Shown here: piece by piece, positions 33,864 to 43,272 of the stretch | Layout: each line of letters starts with the position of its first letter | How positions within the stretch are numbered: the first letter of the stretch is position 1 | Assembly (NCBI RefSeq): GCF_000020665.1 | Contig: NC_011071.1 | Span: forward strand, 3,834,501-3,898,500 | Length of the DNA stretch: 64,000 nucleotides | Reading direction: 5' to 3' | From: Stenotrophomonas maltophilia R551-3 | GTDB lineage: Bacteria; Pseudomonadota; Gammaproteobacteria; Xanthomonadales; Xanthomonadaceae | Made by a program: the position numbers and the translations under genes | Notes under the pieces: model-generated | Databases searched by the model: none | Told to the model about the DNA's origin: nothing | Seen by the model: the letters and a program-made list of their open reading frames with translations, nothing else

Positions 33864-35117
33864 TCAGTTGGGGTCTAGGGTCAGGCTGCCTGGCCTGCCG
33901 GTAGCCGCGCAGTGGCGCAGCTGCGCCTCGCGCCAACGCCGGTAGAGCGTGGTATGCAGATTGTGCACCGCCAGGTCGATCGAAAACGGCGTTCGCGGGT
34001 TGCGATCGAGCAGGCGGGCGATGTGGTAGCCGATGGGACGTATACCGCGTGGATGCACATAGATCACGAACTGCTGGTAGAACGGATCGTCCAGCAGCTG
34101 GTCCATGCGTGCCAGCGTGGCGTGGTAGCGCGGTTCCAGCCGTGCACGAAGGTCCGGGTCGCGCTCGAACAACAGACGCTCGAAGTAGCGCCGGCCGACG
34201 CGCGGAATGCGCTGGGCCAGCGTCCAAAGTTCAACATTGCGCTGGTCGTACCAGGCCAGGCCGCCATGCTCAGCCAGTGCCTGCGCGGCGCCCTCGCCCA
34301 CCTCGACCACGACGAAGTTCTCGGCCTGGTTGCTCAGGTCATCCAGCGTGCCCTTGTCGTACACGTGCTCGATGAAACCGGGCACGCCGACGAAGGCCTG
34401 CCGTCCCATCGCCGAGGTGCGCACCGCCTTGCCATCAGCGAAGAAATCACCCGCGTGGGCACCGAGCAGGATGCTGTCGGTCTCGTGCAGGGCGAGGAAG
34501 GTGCCGATCGACAGTTCATCTGCTGCGAACTCAGTATCGAACGCGGCATCACCATAAAGCTCTCGTTGCGTGGCCAGCTGCGCGACCTGGCGGCCGACCC
34601 CGCATTCGGCACGCACGGCACCGCCGTAGAAGGCCTGCAGTGCATGGCTGTTGCCCGCCTCGGGAACATAGCCGCGGCCGAAACTGCGCGTGCGCTGCCA
34701 GCCTTGGGCGCGTGGGCCCTGCAGGCCGAAGCCGATCCAGCCCAGCTGCGGGCCGGAAAATCGGAAGCGGGTATTGGCCTGCAATGCCGAGGTCGCACGT
34801 TGTGTGGCTGCGCCCAGCTGGAACGCATAGGCACAGACCGTGGCCGGATCATCCAGCAGCCGCTGCAGCAAGGCCTGGCGCGTTGCAGCGGGCATGTCTG
34901 CCGGCCAGCGCACGCGCAGATCGCCGGCGGCCTGCGCCTCGGCCAGCGACGCGCGCGTACACACCGCGCCGCCGTGCTCCTGCGGCGTACTGAGCGCGAC
35001 TTCATCGAAACGCCAGCCCAGCCGCTGCAGCAGCCCCTGCGTGCAGTCGGCGGCTGTGGCCGCCATGCCCAGCACAGGCGCAAGCATCAGGGCCGCGCCC
35101 ATCAACCCGCCGTGCAC
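33864..35117 (-). CDS. Secreted protein of unknown function
   Basis: 417 residues from a GTG at 35115-35117, 2 bp after the stop of the upstream lipoprotein gene; an ATG at 35102 is an alternative start. N-terminal signal peptide (GALMLAPVLGMAATAADC). I do not recognise a domain. Visible: several scattered cysteines (DCTQGL, AVCTRA, TVCAYAF, RAECGVG), an ISIGTFLALHETDS-like stretch, LLGAHAGDFFADGKAVRTSAMGRQAFVGVPGF, and a helical C-terminal third (RLLFERDPDLRARLEPRYHATLARMDQLLDD, IARLLDRNPRTPFSIDLAVHNLHTTLYRRW). Periplasmic. Tight linkage to the DUF2242-like lipoprotein suggests a shared envelope role; that is inference. Confidence 0.7.
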   Translation of the reverse strand: MHGGLMGAALMLAPVLGMAATAADCTQGLLQRLGWRFDEVALSTPQEHGGAVCTRASLAEAQAAGDLRVRWPADMPAATRQALLQRLLDDPATVCAYAFQLGAATQRATSALQANTRFRFSGPQLGWIGFGLQGPRAQGWQRTRSFGRGYVPEAGNSHALQAFYGGAVRAECGVGRQVAQLATQRELYGDAAFDTEFAADELSIGTFLALHETDSILLGAHAGDFFADGKAVRTSAMGRQAFVGVPGFIEHVYDKGTLDDLSNQAENFVVVEVGEGAAQALAEHGGLAWYDQRNVELWTLAQRIPRVGRRYFERLLFERDPDLRARLEPRYHATLARMDQLLDDPFYQQFVIYVHPRGIRPIGYHIARLLDRNPRTPFSIDLAVHNLHTTLYRRWREAQLRHCAATGRPGSLTLDPN

Positions 35118-35119
35118 GT

Positions 35120-35722
35120 TCAGCCCTGGTCCGTGCGGGCCGGTGCGGGCTCGGGAGCTGCAGCGGGTGGTGGCGGCGGCAACGGCGATGGCGTGCCCGC
35201 AGCCGCCGGCAGGTACTGTTGCAGGCGCTGGAAGAAGCGGCGATAGAACTCGGCATCGGTGACCGTGCTGCTGGCCACTTTCACCAGCGAGTCGTCATTG
35301 CTGCCGAACGGCAGCGACACCGAGCCCAGCGCACCGACACCAACACTGGCCGAGGTTGGGCTCTTCTTCAACGCATAGCGGTCCTGCACCGCGCTGACGA
35401 ACACCAACGCCTGGCTGCCGCGTGGCGCGCAGGAGATGCGCAGCACCAGCTGTTCGTGGTCATCCTCGCGCGGCTGGAAGTTCTTGTTGCCTTCCACCTG
35501 CGTATCGTCGGAACGGGCGATTGCATAGCCTTGGCTGAGCAGGGTGCGCCGCGCCGCTTCGCAGGCATCAGCCGGCCGACCATCGACCGTGCGCGAGAAG
35601 GTATCGCCGGAATCAAAGGATTCGCGCAGCACGGTGCTGTCGGCGGCACGACCACCGCAGGCCGACAGGACCAGAGCGCTGGCGAGGGCTACGGCAGCAC
35701 TGGAAAAACGAGAGGCCCGCAT
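35120..35722 (-). CDS. DUF2242-like lipoprotein
   Basis: 200 residues. Lipoprotein signal MRASRFSSAAVALASALVLSACGG, with the lipobox LSAC. Mature part: TFSRTVDGRPADACEAARRTLLSQGYAIARSDDTQVEGNKNFQPREDDHEQLVLRISC, in keeping with the DUF2242 family as I remember it; a region with KKSPTSASVGVGALGSVSLPFGSNDDSLVKVASSTVTD; and a C-terminal low-complexity proline/alanine tail (SPLPPPPPAAAPEPAPA). It is anchored in an envelope membrane, function unknown. It is the first gene of a two-gene unit with the unknown secreted protein. Confidence 0.75.
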   Translation of the reverse strand: MRASRFSSAAVALASALVLSACGGRAADSTVLRESFDSGDTFSRTVDGRPADACEAARRTLLSQGYAIARSDDTQVEGNKNFQPREDDHEQLVLRISCAPRGSQALVFVSAVQDRYALKKSPTSASVGVGALGSVSLPFGSNDDSLVKVASSTVTDAEFYRRFFQRLQQYLPAAAGTPSPLPPPPPAAAPEPAPARTDQG

Positions 35723-35828
35723 GGGTACTCCTGCGAGGACAGTACCGCCAAGGGTAGTCCCGCGCCCGTGTGCAGCAGGTCGAAAGTGCGCCCGCCAGCC
35801 CCCGTCGTTGCAGCCTGTTCATGCGCCG

Positions 35829-35896
35829 GTAGCGCCGGGCCATGCCCGGCGGAAGCGCGCGATCCACTTCGCTCGCCGGGCACGGCCCGGCGCTAC
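35829..35896. repeat. Inverted pair of GTAG palindromes, family B
   Basis: GTAGCGCCGGGCCATGCCCGG and the inverse CGCCGGGCACGGCCCGGCG with CTAC, 22 bp apart, between the DUF2242-like gene's promoter and the prc terminator. Confidence 0.88.
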
Positions 35897-35921
35897 CGTG
35901 AACGAGGTCCCCAGACAGAAA

Positions 35922-35942
35922 GGGGCCGGCAATGCCGGCCCC
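35922..35942 (-). terminator. Terminator of prc
   Basis: On the minus strand GGGGCCGGC-ATT-GCCGGCCCC is followed by TTTCTGTCT; 26 bp after the prc stop. Confidence 0.7.
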
Positions 35943-35967
35943 TCGGCTATCACATGCCGTCGCCGGC

Positions 35968-38145
35968 TCAGTCCGCCCAGCGACCAGCGCCGGTGGACTG
36001 CGGCAGCACCTGCGCCGACAGCGGGCGGTCATTGGCCAGCAGGTTCACCGCATCGGCCAGGATCGAGGCCGACTCGCGCAGCAGCGGATCCGGACGCTTC
36101 TCGGCAGCCTTCTCGCGGGCGGCATCCTTCACGATGTCGCGCTCGTTGCCAGTCAGGCCGTCGTCGTTGCTGTCATCGGCCAGCGGGTCCAGGGCCAGGC
36201 CCAGTTCCTTGCGCATCGCCTGGCGCTCCTTGCGCTGGGTGTCCTGGCGCTCACGCTCGGCGCGGCGGGTGGCCTCGTTGAGCGAGATGTACTTCTTCGC
36301 GGCCTCGGTGCGGAACTGCTGCACGTCCTCGTTCCACCACTGGAATTCCTTGTCGGCGGCAATGCGCGCGTCATGGCGGGTTTCCAGCTTCGGCAGCAGC
36401 GGCGCGAAGTTGCCGTACTGGGTGTGCGGCACGGCAGCAATGCGGGTCCACGGCAGGGCGTTGTCGTAGGTGCTCTCGCCGAATTCGGTGGCATCGACGC
36501 TGGCCGGGAACGCCAGGTCGGGCACCACACCCTTGTGCTGGGTGCTGCTGCCGCTGATGCGGAAGAACTGGGCGATGGTCAGCTTGACCTGGCCGAAGCG
36601 CTGGGTTTCGCCACTCGGCCAACGGTCGAGATCGACGATGTTCTGCACGGTGCCCTTGCCGAAGCTGGTTTCACCGATCACCAGGCCACGACCGTAGTCC
36701 TGGATGGCGCCGGCGAAAATCTCGGAGGCCGAGGCCGAGCCACGGTTGATCAACACCGCCAGCGGACCGTCCCAGGCCACGCCCTGGTTGCGGTCACTGT
36801 TGACGGTGATGCGGCCACCGGATTCACGCACCTGCACCACCGGGCCCTGCTCGATGAACAGACCGGTCAGTTCAATTGCTTCGTCCAGCGAACCACCGCC
36901 GTTGTTGCGCAGGTCCAGTACCACGCCGTCCAGCTTGTCGTTCTTGAAGCCGGCCAGCAGCTTGGCCACGTCACGGGTCGCCGAAGCGTAGTCGGCGGCG
37001 TTGCGACGACGACCTTCGAAGTCCTGGTAGAAGGTCGGCAGCTTGATCACGCCGACCTTGCGTGCCGGCTCGCCGTTGGCAGCCGGGATGCTCATGGTCT
37101 CGCCCTTGGCGGCCTGTTCGGCCAGGCGCACCTTCTGCCGGGTCAGCACCAGGGTGTGATGCTTGCCGTCGGCACCTTCGGCCGCCGGAATGAATTCCAG
37201 CTTGACCTCGGTGTCCTTGGCGCCGCGGATCTTGGCCACGACATCGTCGATGCGCCAGCCGATCACGTCCTCGATCAGGCCGGACTTGCCCTGGCCGACG
37301 CCAACGATGCGGTCACCCGGCTTCAGCGTGCCGTCCACCGCCGCCGGACCACCGGCGATGATCTCGCGAATCACCACCACGTCGTCCTGGCGCTGCAGCT
37401 GCGCGCCAATGCCTTCCAGCGACAGCGACATCGCCTGGTTGAAGTTCTCGGCGGTGCGCGGGGTGAAGTAGTCGGTATGCGGATCGACCGCGCTGGTGTA
37501 CGAATTCATGAAGAACTGGAAGACGTCTTCGCCCTTCAGTTCGTTGACCGATTTCTGCAGCGTCGCATAGCGCTTGTCCAGCGTCTTGCGGATGTCGTCG
37601 GGCTTCTTGCCGGCCAACTTCAGGCGCAGCCAATCGTTCTTGACCGACTTGCGCCACAGCTCGTCCAGTTCGGCGCTGCTGGCCGCCCACGGCACCTTCT
37701 TGCGGTCGTATTCGAAGCGCTCGTCGGCGGTGAAGTCCGGTTCCTGCTTGAGCAGCTTGCGCGCATAGGCCACGCGTTCGCCGACCCGCTGCTTGTACAC
37801 GGCGAATACCTGGAACGCCGGCTCCAGCTCGCCGCCACGTATGGCCGAAGAAATGTTGGCTTCGAACGGCGCGAAGCGCGCCACGTCGGCCTGGGTGAAG
37901 TACTGCTTGCCGCCGTCCAGCGTTTCCAGATAGCGCTTGAACACGTCCTTGGAGGTGGCCTCGTCCAGCGCGCGCGGGCGGTAGGCATAACGACTGTCGG
38001 ACAACAGGCCGTACACCAGCTTGGAGGTGGTCACCTGATCGGCGGTGGCCGCAGCAGGCAATGCGGGCGAGTCGGCCTTGGCCGCCAACGCCAGCGGCGC
38101 GACCAGCGCCAGGGCCATCAGGAATGCGGGGGCTTTGAATTTCAT
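35968..38145 (-). CDS. prc: Tail-specific carboxy-terminal processing protease
   Basis: 725 residues; signal MKFKAPAFLMALALVAPLALAAKA. Periplasmic S41 protease that trims or degrades proteins from the C-terminus, in E. coli including PBP3 and MepS. N-terminal helical domain ~30-230, PDZ domain ~235-330 (LSLEGIGAQLQRQDD, GPAAVDGTLKPGDRIVGVGQG), protease core with GVVLDLRNNGGGSLDEA, NRGSASASEIFAGAIQDYGRGLVIG (nucleophile serine) and TSFGKGTVQ (catalytic lysine). The C-terminal tail has many charged repeats (RAERERQDTQRKERQAMRKELG), as in DUF3340-type Prc proteins. It probably acts on the peptidoglycan enzymes encoded nearby; single gene. Confidence 0.95.
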   Translation of the reverse strand: MKFKAPAFLMALALVAPLALAAKADSPALPAAATADQVTTSKLVYGLLSDSRYAYRPRALDEATSKDVFKRYLETLDGGKQYFTQADVARFAPFEANISSAIRGGELEPAFQVFAVYKQRVGERVAYARKLLKQEPDFTADERFEYDRKKVPWAASSAELDELWRKSVKNDWLRLKLAGKKPDDIRKTLDKRYATLQKSVNELKGEDVFQFFMNSYTSAVDPHTDYFTPRTAENFNQAMSLSLEGIGAQLQRQDDVVVIREIIAGGPAAVDGTLKPGDRIVGVGQGKSGLIEDVIGWRIDDVVAKIRGAKDTEVKLEFIPAAEGADGKHHTLVLTRQKVRLAEQAAKGETMSIPAANGEPARKVGVIKLPTFYQDFEGRRRNAADYASATRDVAKLLAGFKNDKLDGVVLDLRNNGGGSLDEAIELTGLFIEQGPVVQVRESGGRITVNSDRNQGVAWDGPLAVLINRGSASASEIFAGAIQDYGRGLVIGETSFGKGTVQNIVDLDRWPSGETQRFGQVKLTIAQFFRISGSSTQHKGVVPDLAFPASVDATEFGESTYDNALPWTRIAAVPHTQYGNFAPLLPKLETRHDARIAADKEFQWWNEDVQQFRTEAAKKYISLNEATRRAERERQDTQRKERQAMRKELGLALDPLADDSNDDGLTGNERDIVKDAAREKAAEKRPDPLLRESASILADAVNLLANDRPLSAQVLPQSTGAGRWAD

Positions 38146-38369
38146 TGACGTGCTCGAAGGCGCCTTGCCAAGGGGGAGACTGCGGGGTGTTCAGACACCG
38201 CGACAGTGCCGAAAGTTGCCGGGTTTGTCATCCGGCCGCGTTCGGTGGAAAACCAGCCTAGCGGGGCCGGTGTAGCAAATTGTGAATGCAGGCGAAGGCG
38301 TGCGGACCAACGGTCCGCACCCACCACCAACGGTGGGCGCGCCCATCGGTAGCGGTGGGCCACCGATCG

Positions 38370-38433
38370 GTAGCGCCGGGCCATGCCCGGCGGCTCTTTC
38401 CCGCTGCGCTCGCCGGGCATGGCCCGGCGCTAC
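38370..38433. repeat. Inverted pair of GTAG palindromes, family B
   Basis: GTAGCGCCGGGCCATGCCCGG then inverse CGCCGGGCATGGCCCGGCG with CTAC, 18 bp apart, 3 bp after the lipA stop. Preceded at 38302-38362 by short GGTGGGC inverted repeats. Confidence 0.88.
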
Positions 38434-38436
38434 CGA

Positions 38437-39447
38437 TCAGGAGACGCCGGCGCCCTTGGCCTGCACGTCGGCGTGGTACGACGAGCGCACCATCGGGCCG
38501 GAGGCCACGTGGCTGAAGCCCAGCTCGTAGCCGTAGTCTTCCAGCGCCTTGTAGTCCTCGGGGGTCCAGTACTTCAGCACCGGGTGGTGGTGCGCGGTCG
38601 GCTGCAGGTACTGGCCGATGGTGATCATGTCCACGTCGTGCGCGCGCAGGTCGCGCATGGTGGCCTTGATCTGTTCGAACTCTTCGCCCAGGCCCAGCAT
38701 GATGCCGCTCTTGGTCGGCACCTCCGGGTGCTGCGCCTTGAAGTTCTTCAGCAGGTTCAGCGACCACTGGTAGTCCGCGCCCGGGCGTACGTTGCGGTAC
38801 AGGTCCGGCACGGTCTCGATGTTGTGGTTGAACACATCCGGCGGGTTCTGCGCCAGGATCTCCAGCGCGCGCTCCATGCGGCCCTTGCCACGGAAATCCG
38901 GGGTCAGCACTTCGATGCGGGTGCCCGGCGACTTCTCGCGGATGGCGCTGATGCAGTCGACGAAGTGCTGGGCACCGCCGTCGCGCAGGTCATCGCGGTC
39001 GACGCTGGTCACCACCACGTACTTCAGGCCCATGTCGGCCACGGTCTGGCCGAGGCTGGCCGGTTCGTTGGCATCCGGCGGCTTCGGGCGGCCATGGGCG
39101 ACGTCGCAGAACGAGCAGCGACGGGTGCAGACTTCGCCGAGGATCATGAACGTTGCCGTGCCGTGGCCGAAGCACTCGTGGATGTTCGGGCAACTGGCTT
39201 CCTCGCACACCGTCACCAGGCGGTTCTCGCGCAGCTTGGCCTTCAGGTTCTGCACCGCATTGCCCGAGGGAATGCGCACGCGGATCCACGACGGCTTGCG
39301 CAGCACCGGCGCGTCGGCGAACTGCACCGGCGAGCGGTTGATCTTGTCACCGCCCAGCTGCTTGACTCCGGCCTGCAACGGCGCGGCGGACGGAGAATCG
39401 CCCTGCACGATCTGCAGGGGAATGGAACGGGCGGTGGATTCAGTCAT
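38437..39447 (-). CDS. lipA: Lipoyl synthase
   Basis: 336 residues. Radical-SAM enzyme that inserts two sulfur atoms into octanoyl-carrier domains of 2-oxoacid dehydrogenases and GcvH. Both clusters are visible: the auxiliary cluster Cys81-Cys86-Cys92 ([12 protein letters not shown]) and the radical-SAM Cys107-xxx-Cys111-xx-Cys114 ([10 protein letters not shown]); a C-terminal RSSYHAD serine ligand motif is present. Cytoplasmic. It follows lipB with an 18-bp gap and is the last gene of ybeD-lipB-lipA. Confidence 0.97.
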   Translation of the reverse strand: MTESTARSIPLQIVQGDSPSAAPLQAGVKQLGGDKINRSPVQFADAPVLRKPSWIRVRIPSGNAVQNLKAKLRENRLVTVCEEASCPNIHECFGHGTATFMILGEVCTRRCSFCDVAHGRPKPPDANEPASLGQTVADMGLKYVVVTSVDRDDLRDGGAQHFVDCISAIREKSPGTRIEVLTPDFRGKGRMERALEILAQNPPDVFNHNIETVPDLYRNVRPGADYQWSLNLLKNFKAQHPEVPTKSGIMLGLGEEFEQIKATMRDLRAHDVDMITIGQYLQPTAHHHPVLKYWTPEDYKALEDYGYELGFSHVASGPMVRSSYHADVQAKGAGVS

Positions 39448-39465
39448 GGCAGTTCCGGGTGGCGG

Positions 39466-40176
39466 TCAGGCGGCCGCAGAAAAATCAGGCAGTTCGGGCG
39501 TGTGCTGCAGCAGCAGGCCGAACTGGCGGGCCAGGTGGTCCAGCAGCACCGGCTTGACGGCATCCATCCCGGAGGGGCCACCCAAGTCTACCACCGAGGT
39601 CACCTGCAACCCCTGATAGCCACAGGGGTTGATACGGTGGAAGGGTTCCAGGTCCATGGCCACGTTGAAGGCCAGGCCATGGAAGGTGCAGCCACGGCGC
39701 ACGCGGATGCCGAGCGCGGCGATCTTGGCGTTACCGACATAGACGCCGGGGGCGCCCTCGCGGCGCTCAGCGCCGATGTTCCATTCGGCGAGCGTGTCGA
39801 TGATCGCCTGTTCGATGCGGCACACGTAGTCGCGCACGCCGATGCCCAGCCGCGGCAGGCGCAGCAGCGGGTAGACCACGATCTGGCCGGGGCCGTGGTA
39901 GGTCACCTGGCCACCACGATCCACGTGCAGCACCGGGATCTCACCGGGCGCCAGCACGTGCTCATCCTTGCCAGCCTGGCCGAGAGTGAACACCGGATCG
40001 TGCTCGACCACCCACAGCTCGTCGGCATCGGCGTCGCTGCGCTGGTCGGTGAAGCGCTGCATGGCACGCCACACCGGCTCATAGGGCTGGCGACCGAGAT
40101 CACGGACCACCGCCGGGCGCGGCGCGCGGTGTTCCGGGGCGGCTTCGGCCGGGCAGCTGTCGGCTACAGCGTCCAC
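39466..40176 (-). CDS. lipB: Octanoyl-[ACP]:protein N-octanoyltransferase
   Basis: 236 residues from a GTG at 40174-40176, overlapping the end of the ybeD gene by 13 bp. It moves octanoate from ACP to lipoyl domains before LipA adds sulfur. Motifs: [59 protein letters not shown] with Lys151, and RINPCGYQG with the acyl-thioester Cys185. N-terminus ~20 residues longer than E. coli LipB. Part of the ybeD-lipB-lipA unit. Confidence 0.95.
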   Translation of the reverse strand: MDAVADSCPAEAAPEHRAPRPAVVRDLGRQPYEPVWRAMQRFTDQRSDADADELWVVEHDPVFTLGQAGKDEHVLAPGEIPVLHVDRGGQVTYHGPGQIVVYPLLRLPRLGIGVRDYVCRIEQAIIDTLAEWNIGAERREGAPGVYVGNAKIAALGIRVRRGCTFHGLAFNVAMDLEPFHRINPCGYQGLQVTSVVDLGGPSGMDAVKPVLLDHLARQFGLLLQHTPELPDFSAAA

Positions 40177-40442
40177 TTCACTTCCGGGTGGTCGCGCAGT
40201 GCCTGGTGCGCCAGATCGTACTGTTCGCGGCTCTCGGCCTTGAACACCATGCGCACAGACACGTACTTGCCGTTGGTCGAATGCTTCCAGCTGATGCGTT
40301 CATTGACCACATCGATACCGGCAGCCAGCAGCAGGCGGGGAAGCTCATGTTCCAGGCCGCGGTTGGCCGGGCCCATCGCGCTGAGCTCGAACTGGCCGGG
40401 GAACTGGAAGCCGTGGTCGGGGTTGTCGGACTTGATTTCCAT
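40164..40442 (-). CDS. ybeD: YbeD/DUF493 family protein
   Basis: 92 residues from the ATG at 40440-40442, chosen because [24 protein letters not shown] is the normal family start; earlier in-frame ATGs (40487, 40526) run into the lpxR promoter region. Small ACT-like ferredoxin fold; ends with [22 protein letters not shown], which is typical. Always found with dacC or lipB in gammaproteobacteria; role undefined, possibly regulatory. Its last 13 bp overlap lipB. Confidence 0.93.
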   Translation of the reverse strand: MEIKSDNPDHGFQFPGQFELSAMGPANRGLEHELPRLLLAAGIDVVNERISWKHSTNGKYVSVRMVFKAESREQYDLAHQALRDHPEVKWTL

Positions 40443-40703
40443 GCCCCCATTATCGGGCCGCAAGGCAACAAACCCAAGAGTATTCATCGAAGTCAGCAGA
40501 CCCACCAATGAGTCGCTGCGTTGCACCTGAACAGGCGTTCAGCATTGGCCATTGCCCGCGCAGGCGCCGCAGGGCAGTACAGGATTGTCTTCACGAGACA
40601 ATGTCGTTTTCGGAACAGACAAGTGATTCGAACGCGCTCGTTCCATCACGCCCGCACGAGTACCGTGTCGCGGCAGATAACGACAGACAGAAAAAACCTC
40701 CTC

Positions 40704-41777
40704 ATGAGCCCCCCTTCCCAACGCCGCCTCACGGCCCTCGGGCTGTCCGGCCTGCTGGCCGCTGCCCTCCCCCTTGCCGCCCAGGCGGCCGAACAATGTG
40801 GCCCGGACGCGATGCGCGACCACCCGCCGCAGATCAATTTCCGCGTCGACAACGACCTGTTCGGTGGCCGCCACCAGGACCAGGGCTATACCAACGGTGC
40901 GCTGTTGACCCTGGTCTCGCCCAACCTGGTCGATTACACCGATGACCCGTGCCTGCCGCGCATGGCGCGCTGGGTGAACCAGTACCTGGAAGGACTGCAT
41001 CCGGGCAAGTTCGAACAGCAGAACATGATCTTCAGCATCGGCCAGGGCATCTTCACCCCGACTGATTTCAGCCGCAGGGACCTGATCGAGGACGACCGCC
41101 CTTACGCCGGCGTACTGATCGCAAACTTCGGTTTCAATGCGCGCAGCGGCGACCGTCTGCAGACCACCCAGCTGACGCTGGGCGTGGTCGGCCCGTGGGC
41201 ACAGGGCAAGCAGGTGCAGAATGCGGTGCACGAAGTACTGGGCGACGAGAAATTCAAGGGCTGGGACAACCAGCTGCACAACGAACCGCTGTTCATGCTG
41301 ACCCATGAGCGCATGCGCCGCTGGCCGGGCGATGCCAGCATCAATGCCGACGGTTGGGGTTGGGACGCGATCAGCCACTACGGCGGGTCGATCGGCAACC
41401 TGGAAACCAAGGCCAACCTCGGCGGTGAAGTGCGCTTCGGCTGGAAGCTGCCGGACGACTTCGGCAGCACGCCGCTGCGCCCGGCCGGTGAGAATACTGC
41501 GCCGACCCGCAGCGGCCGTCCCAATGGCTGGTCCTGGCACCTGTTCGCGACCTCGGACGCTGCCTGGGTGATCCGCGACATCACGCTGGATGGCAACACG
41601 TTCCGCAGCAGTCACAGCGTGGACAAGCGTCATGTGGTGGCCTACGGCGGCTACGGCGTGGCCGTGATGTACGGACGCTGGAAGTTCGCCGCTGCGCGCT
41701 ATCACAGCACGCGCGAGTTCAACGGCCAGCGCGAGGCGCCCGTGTTCGGCAGCTTCACCATCAGCCGCTCGCTGTAG
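40704..41777 (+). CDS. lpxR: LpxR-like lipid A 3'-O-deacylase
   Basis: 357 residues; ATG at 40704 with AACCTCCTC upstream, no strong Shine-Dalgarno. Signal MSPPSQRRLTALGLSGLLAAALPLAAQAAE. DUF2219/LpxR family: INFRVDNDLFGGRHQDQGYTNG (the N..D...D.dYTNG calcium/active-site region), QNMIFSIGQGIFTPTDFSRRDLIEDDRPYAGVLIANFGF, and HEVLGDEKFKGWDNQLHNEP (conserved HxxxG..KxxGWxxQ). It is a 12-strand outer-membrane barrel that removes the 3'-acyloxyacyl group of lipid A, modulating LPS recognition. It stands alone on the plus strand between dacC and ybeD, interrupting a chain that is contiguous in pseudomonads. Confidence 0.88.
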   Translation: MSPPSQRRLTALGLSGLLAAALPLAAQAAEQCGPDAMRDHPPQINFRVDNDLFGGRHQDQGYTNGALLTLVSPNLVDYTDDPCLPRMARWVNQYLEGLHPGKFEQQNMIFSIGQGIFTPTDFSRRDLIEDDRPYAGVLIANFGFNARSGDRLQTTQLTLGVVGPWAQGKQVQNAVHEVLGDEKFKGWDNQLHNEPLFMLTHERMRRWPGDASINADGWGWDAISHYGGSIGNLETKANLGGEVRFGWKLPDDFGSTPLRPAGENTAPTRSGRPNGWSWHLFATSDAAWVIRDITLDGNTFRSSHSVDKRHVVAYGGYGVAVMYGRWKFAAARYHSTREFNGQREAPVFGSFTISRSL

Positions 41778-41781
41778 GTAG

Positions 41782-41802
41782 GTGCCGACCGTTGGTCGGC
41801 AC
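41782..41802. repeat. GACCGTTGGTC palindrome, family D
   Basis: GTGCCGACCGTTGGTCGGCAC just after the lpxR stop codon. Confidence 0.75.
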
Positions 41803-41837
41803 ACCGGGGCCGGCATATCCGGATGGGTTCATGAGGA

Positions 41838-41859
41838 GCCGGCCAGCGGCCGGCACTAC
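41838..41859. repeat. GTAG palindrome, family A
   Basis: GCCGGCCAGCGGCCGGC with ACTAC; single copy downstream of lpxR. Confidence 0.75.
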
Positions 41860-41900
41860 CCACATCCGGCAGGATTCATGCGCAAGCGGCATCCCGAAAC

Positions 41901-41930
41901 GGAAAAGGCCGGCATTTGCCGGCCTTTTCC
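41901..41930. terminator. Bidirectional terminator between lpxR and dacC
   Basis: GGAAAAGGCCGGC-ATTT-GCCGGCCTTTTCC: a 13-bp perfect stem with A-run on one side and T-run on the other, serving both convergent genes. Confidence 0.88.
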
Positions 41931-41951
41931 TTCACCACGCCGGGGCGTGGA

Positions 41952-43172
41952 TCATTCCGATTCCCACCACATCCAGAAGCTGTCCCACAGGCGCTTGAAG
42001 AAGCCGGCCTGTTCGACGGCAGCCACCGCCACCAGCGGCGCTTCGGCCACCAGCTTGCCATCCAGCATCACCTTCACGGTGCCGATCTGCTGGCCGGCGG
42101 TGAACGGCGCTTCCAGCGTCTTGGGCACGTCGATGCTCGGCTTCAGGTCGTTGTAGCGACCGCGCGGCACGCTCACCAGCATCGGCTGGGCCACGCCCAG
42201 CTGCACCTTGTCGGTGGTGCCCTTCCAGACCTTGTGCTCGGCCACGGCCTTGCCCGGCTCGTACAGGCGATGGGTCTCGAAGAAGCGGAAGCCCCAGTTC
42301 AACAGGGCCAGGCTGTCATCGGCACGCTGCTTTTCCGACTGGCCGCCCAGCACCACGGCCACCAGGCGCTGGTCACCACGCTGGGCAGAACTCATCAGGC
42401 AGTAACCGGCTTCCGAGGTGTGGCCGGTCTTGATGCCGTCCACGCTGCCATCGCGCCACAGCAGCAGGTTGCGGTTCGGCTGCTTGATGTTGCCGACCTG
42501 GAATTCCTTGATCTTGTTGTACGCGTAGGTTTCCGGGTAATCGCGCACCATCGCGCGGCCCAGCAGTGCCAGATCGTAGGCGCTGCTGTGGTGGCCCGGG
42601 GCGGTCAGGCCATGGGCATTCACGAAGTGCGAATTCTTCATGCCGATCTTGGCCGCGTAGCTGTTCATCAGCGAAGCAAAAGCTTCTTCGCTGCCTGCCA
42701 CGTGCTCGGCCAGGGCGATCGCGGCGTCGTTGCCGGACTGGATCGCCATGCCCTTTTCCATGTCTTCCAGGCGTGCAGTCTGGTTGACCGGGAAGCCGCT
42801 GTAGCTGCCATCGGTACCCGCGCCACCTTCGCGCCAGGCGCGCTCGCTCATCATCACCTGGTCGTCCGGACGGACCTTGCCGTTCTTGACCTCGGCGGCG
42901 ATCACGTAGGACGTCATCACCTTGGTGATGCTGGCCGGGGCCAGCTGTTCGTTGATGTTTTCACCAGCCAGCACCTGGCCGGTGGCGTAATCCATCAGCA
43001 CCCAGGCTTTGGACACGCTGGGCGCGGGTGCCGGCGGGGTGGCGACGGTGGCCGGGGCAGCAGCGGCGGCGGCAGGCGTCGGCGTGGCCGGGGTCGGCAG
43101 CGGCGTCTGGGCGGAGGCCAGGCCCACCACCAGGGTGGCGGCCAGGGCGGTGGCGGCGGAACGGAAATTCAT
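41952..43172 (-). CDS. dacC: D-alanyl-D-alanine carboxypeptidase (PBP5/6 family)
   Basis: 406 residues from the ATG at 43170-43172; the long upstream frame overlaps rlpA. Removes the terminal D-Ala of peptidoglycan pentapeptides. Signal peptide ending SAQT, a proline/alanine-rich spacer (~25-52), then the serine-DD-peptidase motifs Ser81-IT-Lys84, Ser146-Gly-Asn148 and Lys248-Thr-Gly250. The C-terminal domain ends with an amphipathic membrane anchor (AGFFKRLWDSFWMWWESE). Third gene after mltB and rlpA (100-bp gap), the usual order in gammaproteobacteria. Confidence 0.95.
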   Translation of the reverse strand: MNFRSAATALAATLVVGLASAQTPLPTPATPTPAAAAAAPATVATPPAPAPSVSKAWVLMDYATGQVLAGENINEQLAPASITKVMTSYVIAAEVKNGKVRPDDQVMMSERAWREGGAGTDGSYSGFPVNQTARLEDMEKGMAIQSGNDAAIALAEHVAGSEEAFASLMNSYAAKIGMKNSHFVNAHGLTAPGHHSSAYDLALLGRAMVRDYPETYAYNKIKEFQVGNIKQPNRNLLLWRDGSVDGIKTGHTSEAGYCLMSSAQRGDQRLVAVVLGGQSEKQRADDSLALLNWGFRFFETHRLYEPGKAVAEHKVWKGTTDKVQLGVAQPMLVSVPRGRYNDLKPSIDVPKTLEAPFTAGQQIGTVKVMLDGKLVAEAPLVAVAAVEQAGFFKRLWDSFWMWWESE

Positions 43173-43272
43173 TGGACAGCAGGCTCCAGGGGACGGCCGG
43201 GAATGGAGGGTGGAACGTAACGGCCATTGTAAGGCCGGGGGAGCATGGGCCGGCAGCACCGGCCCGGGCGGA

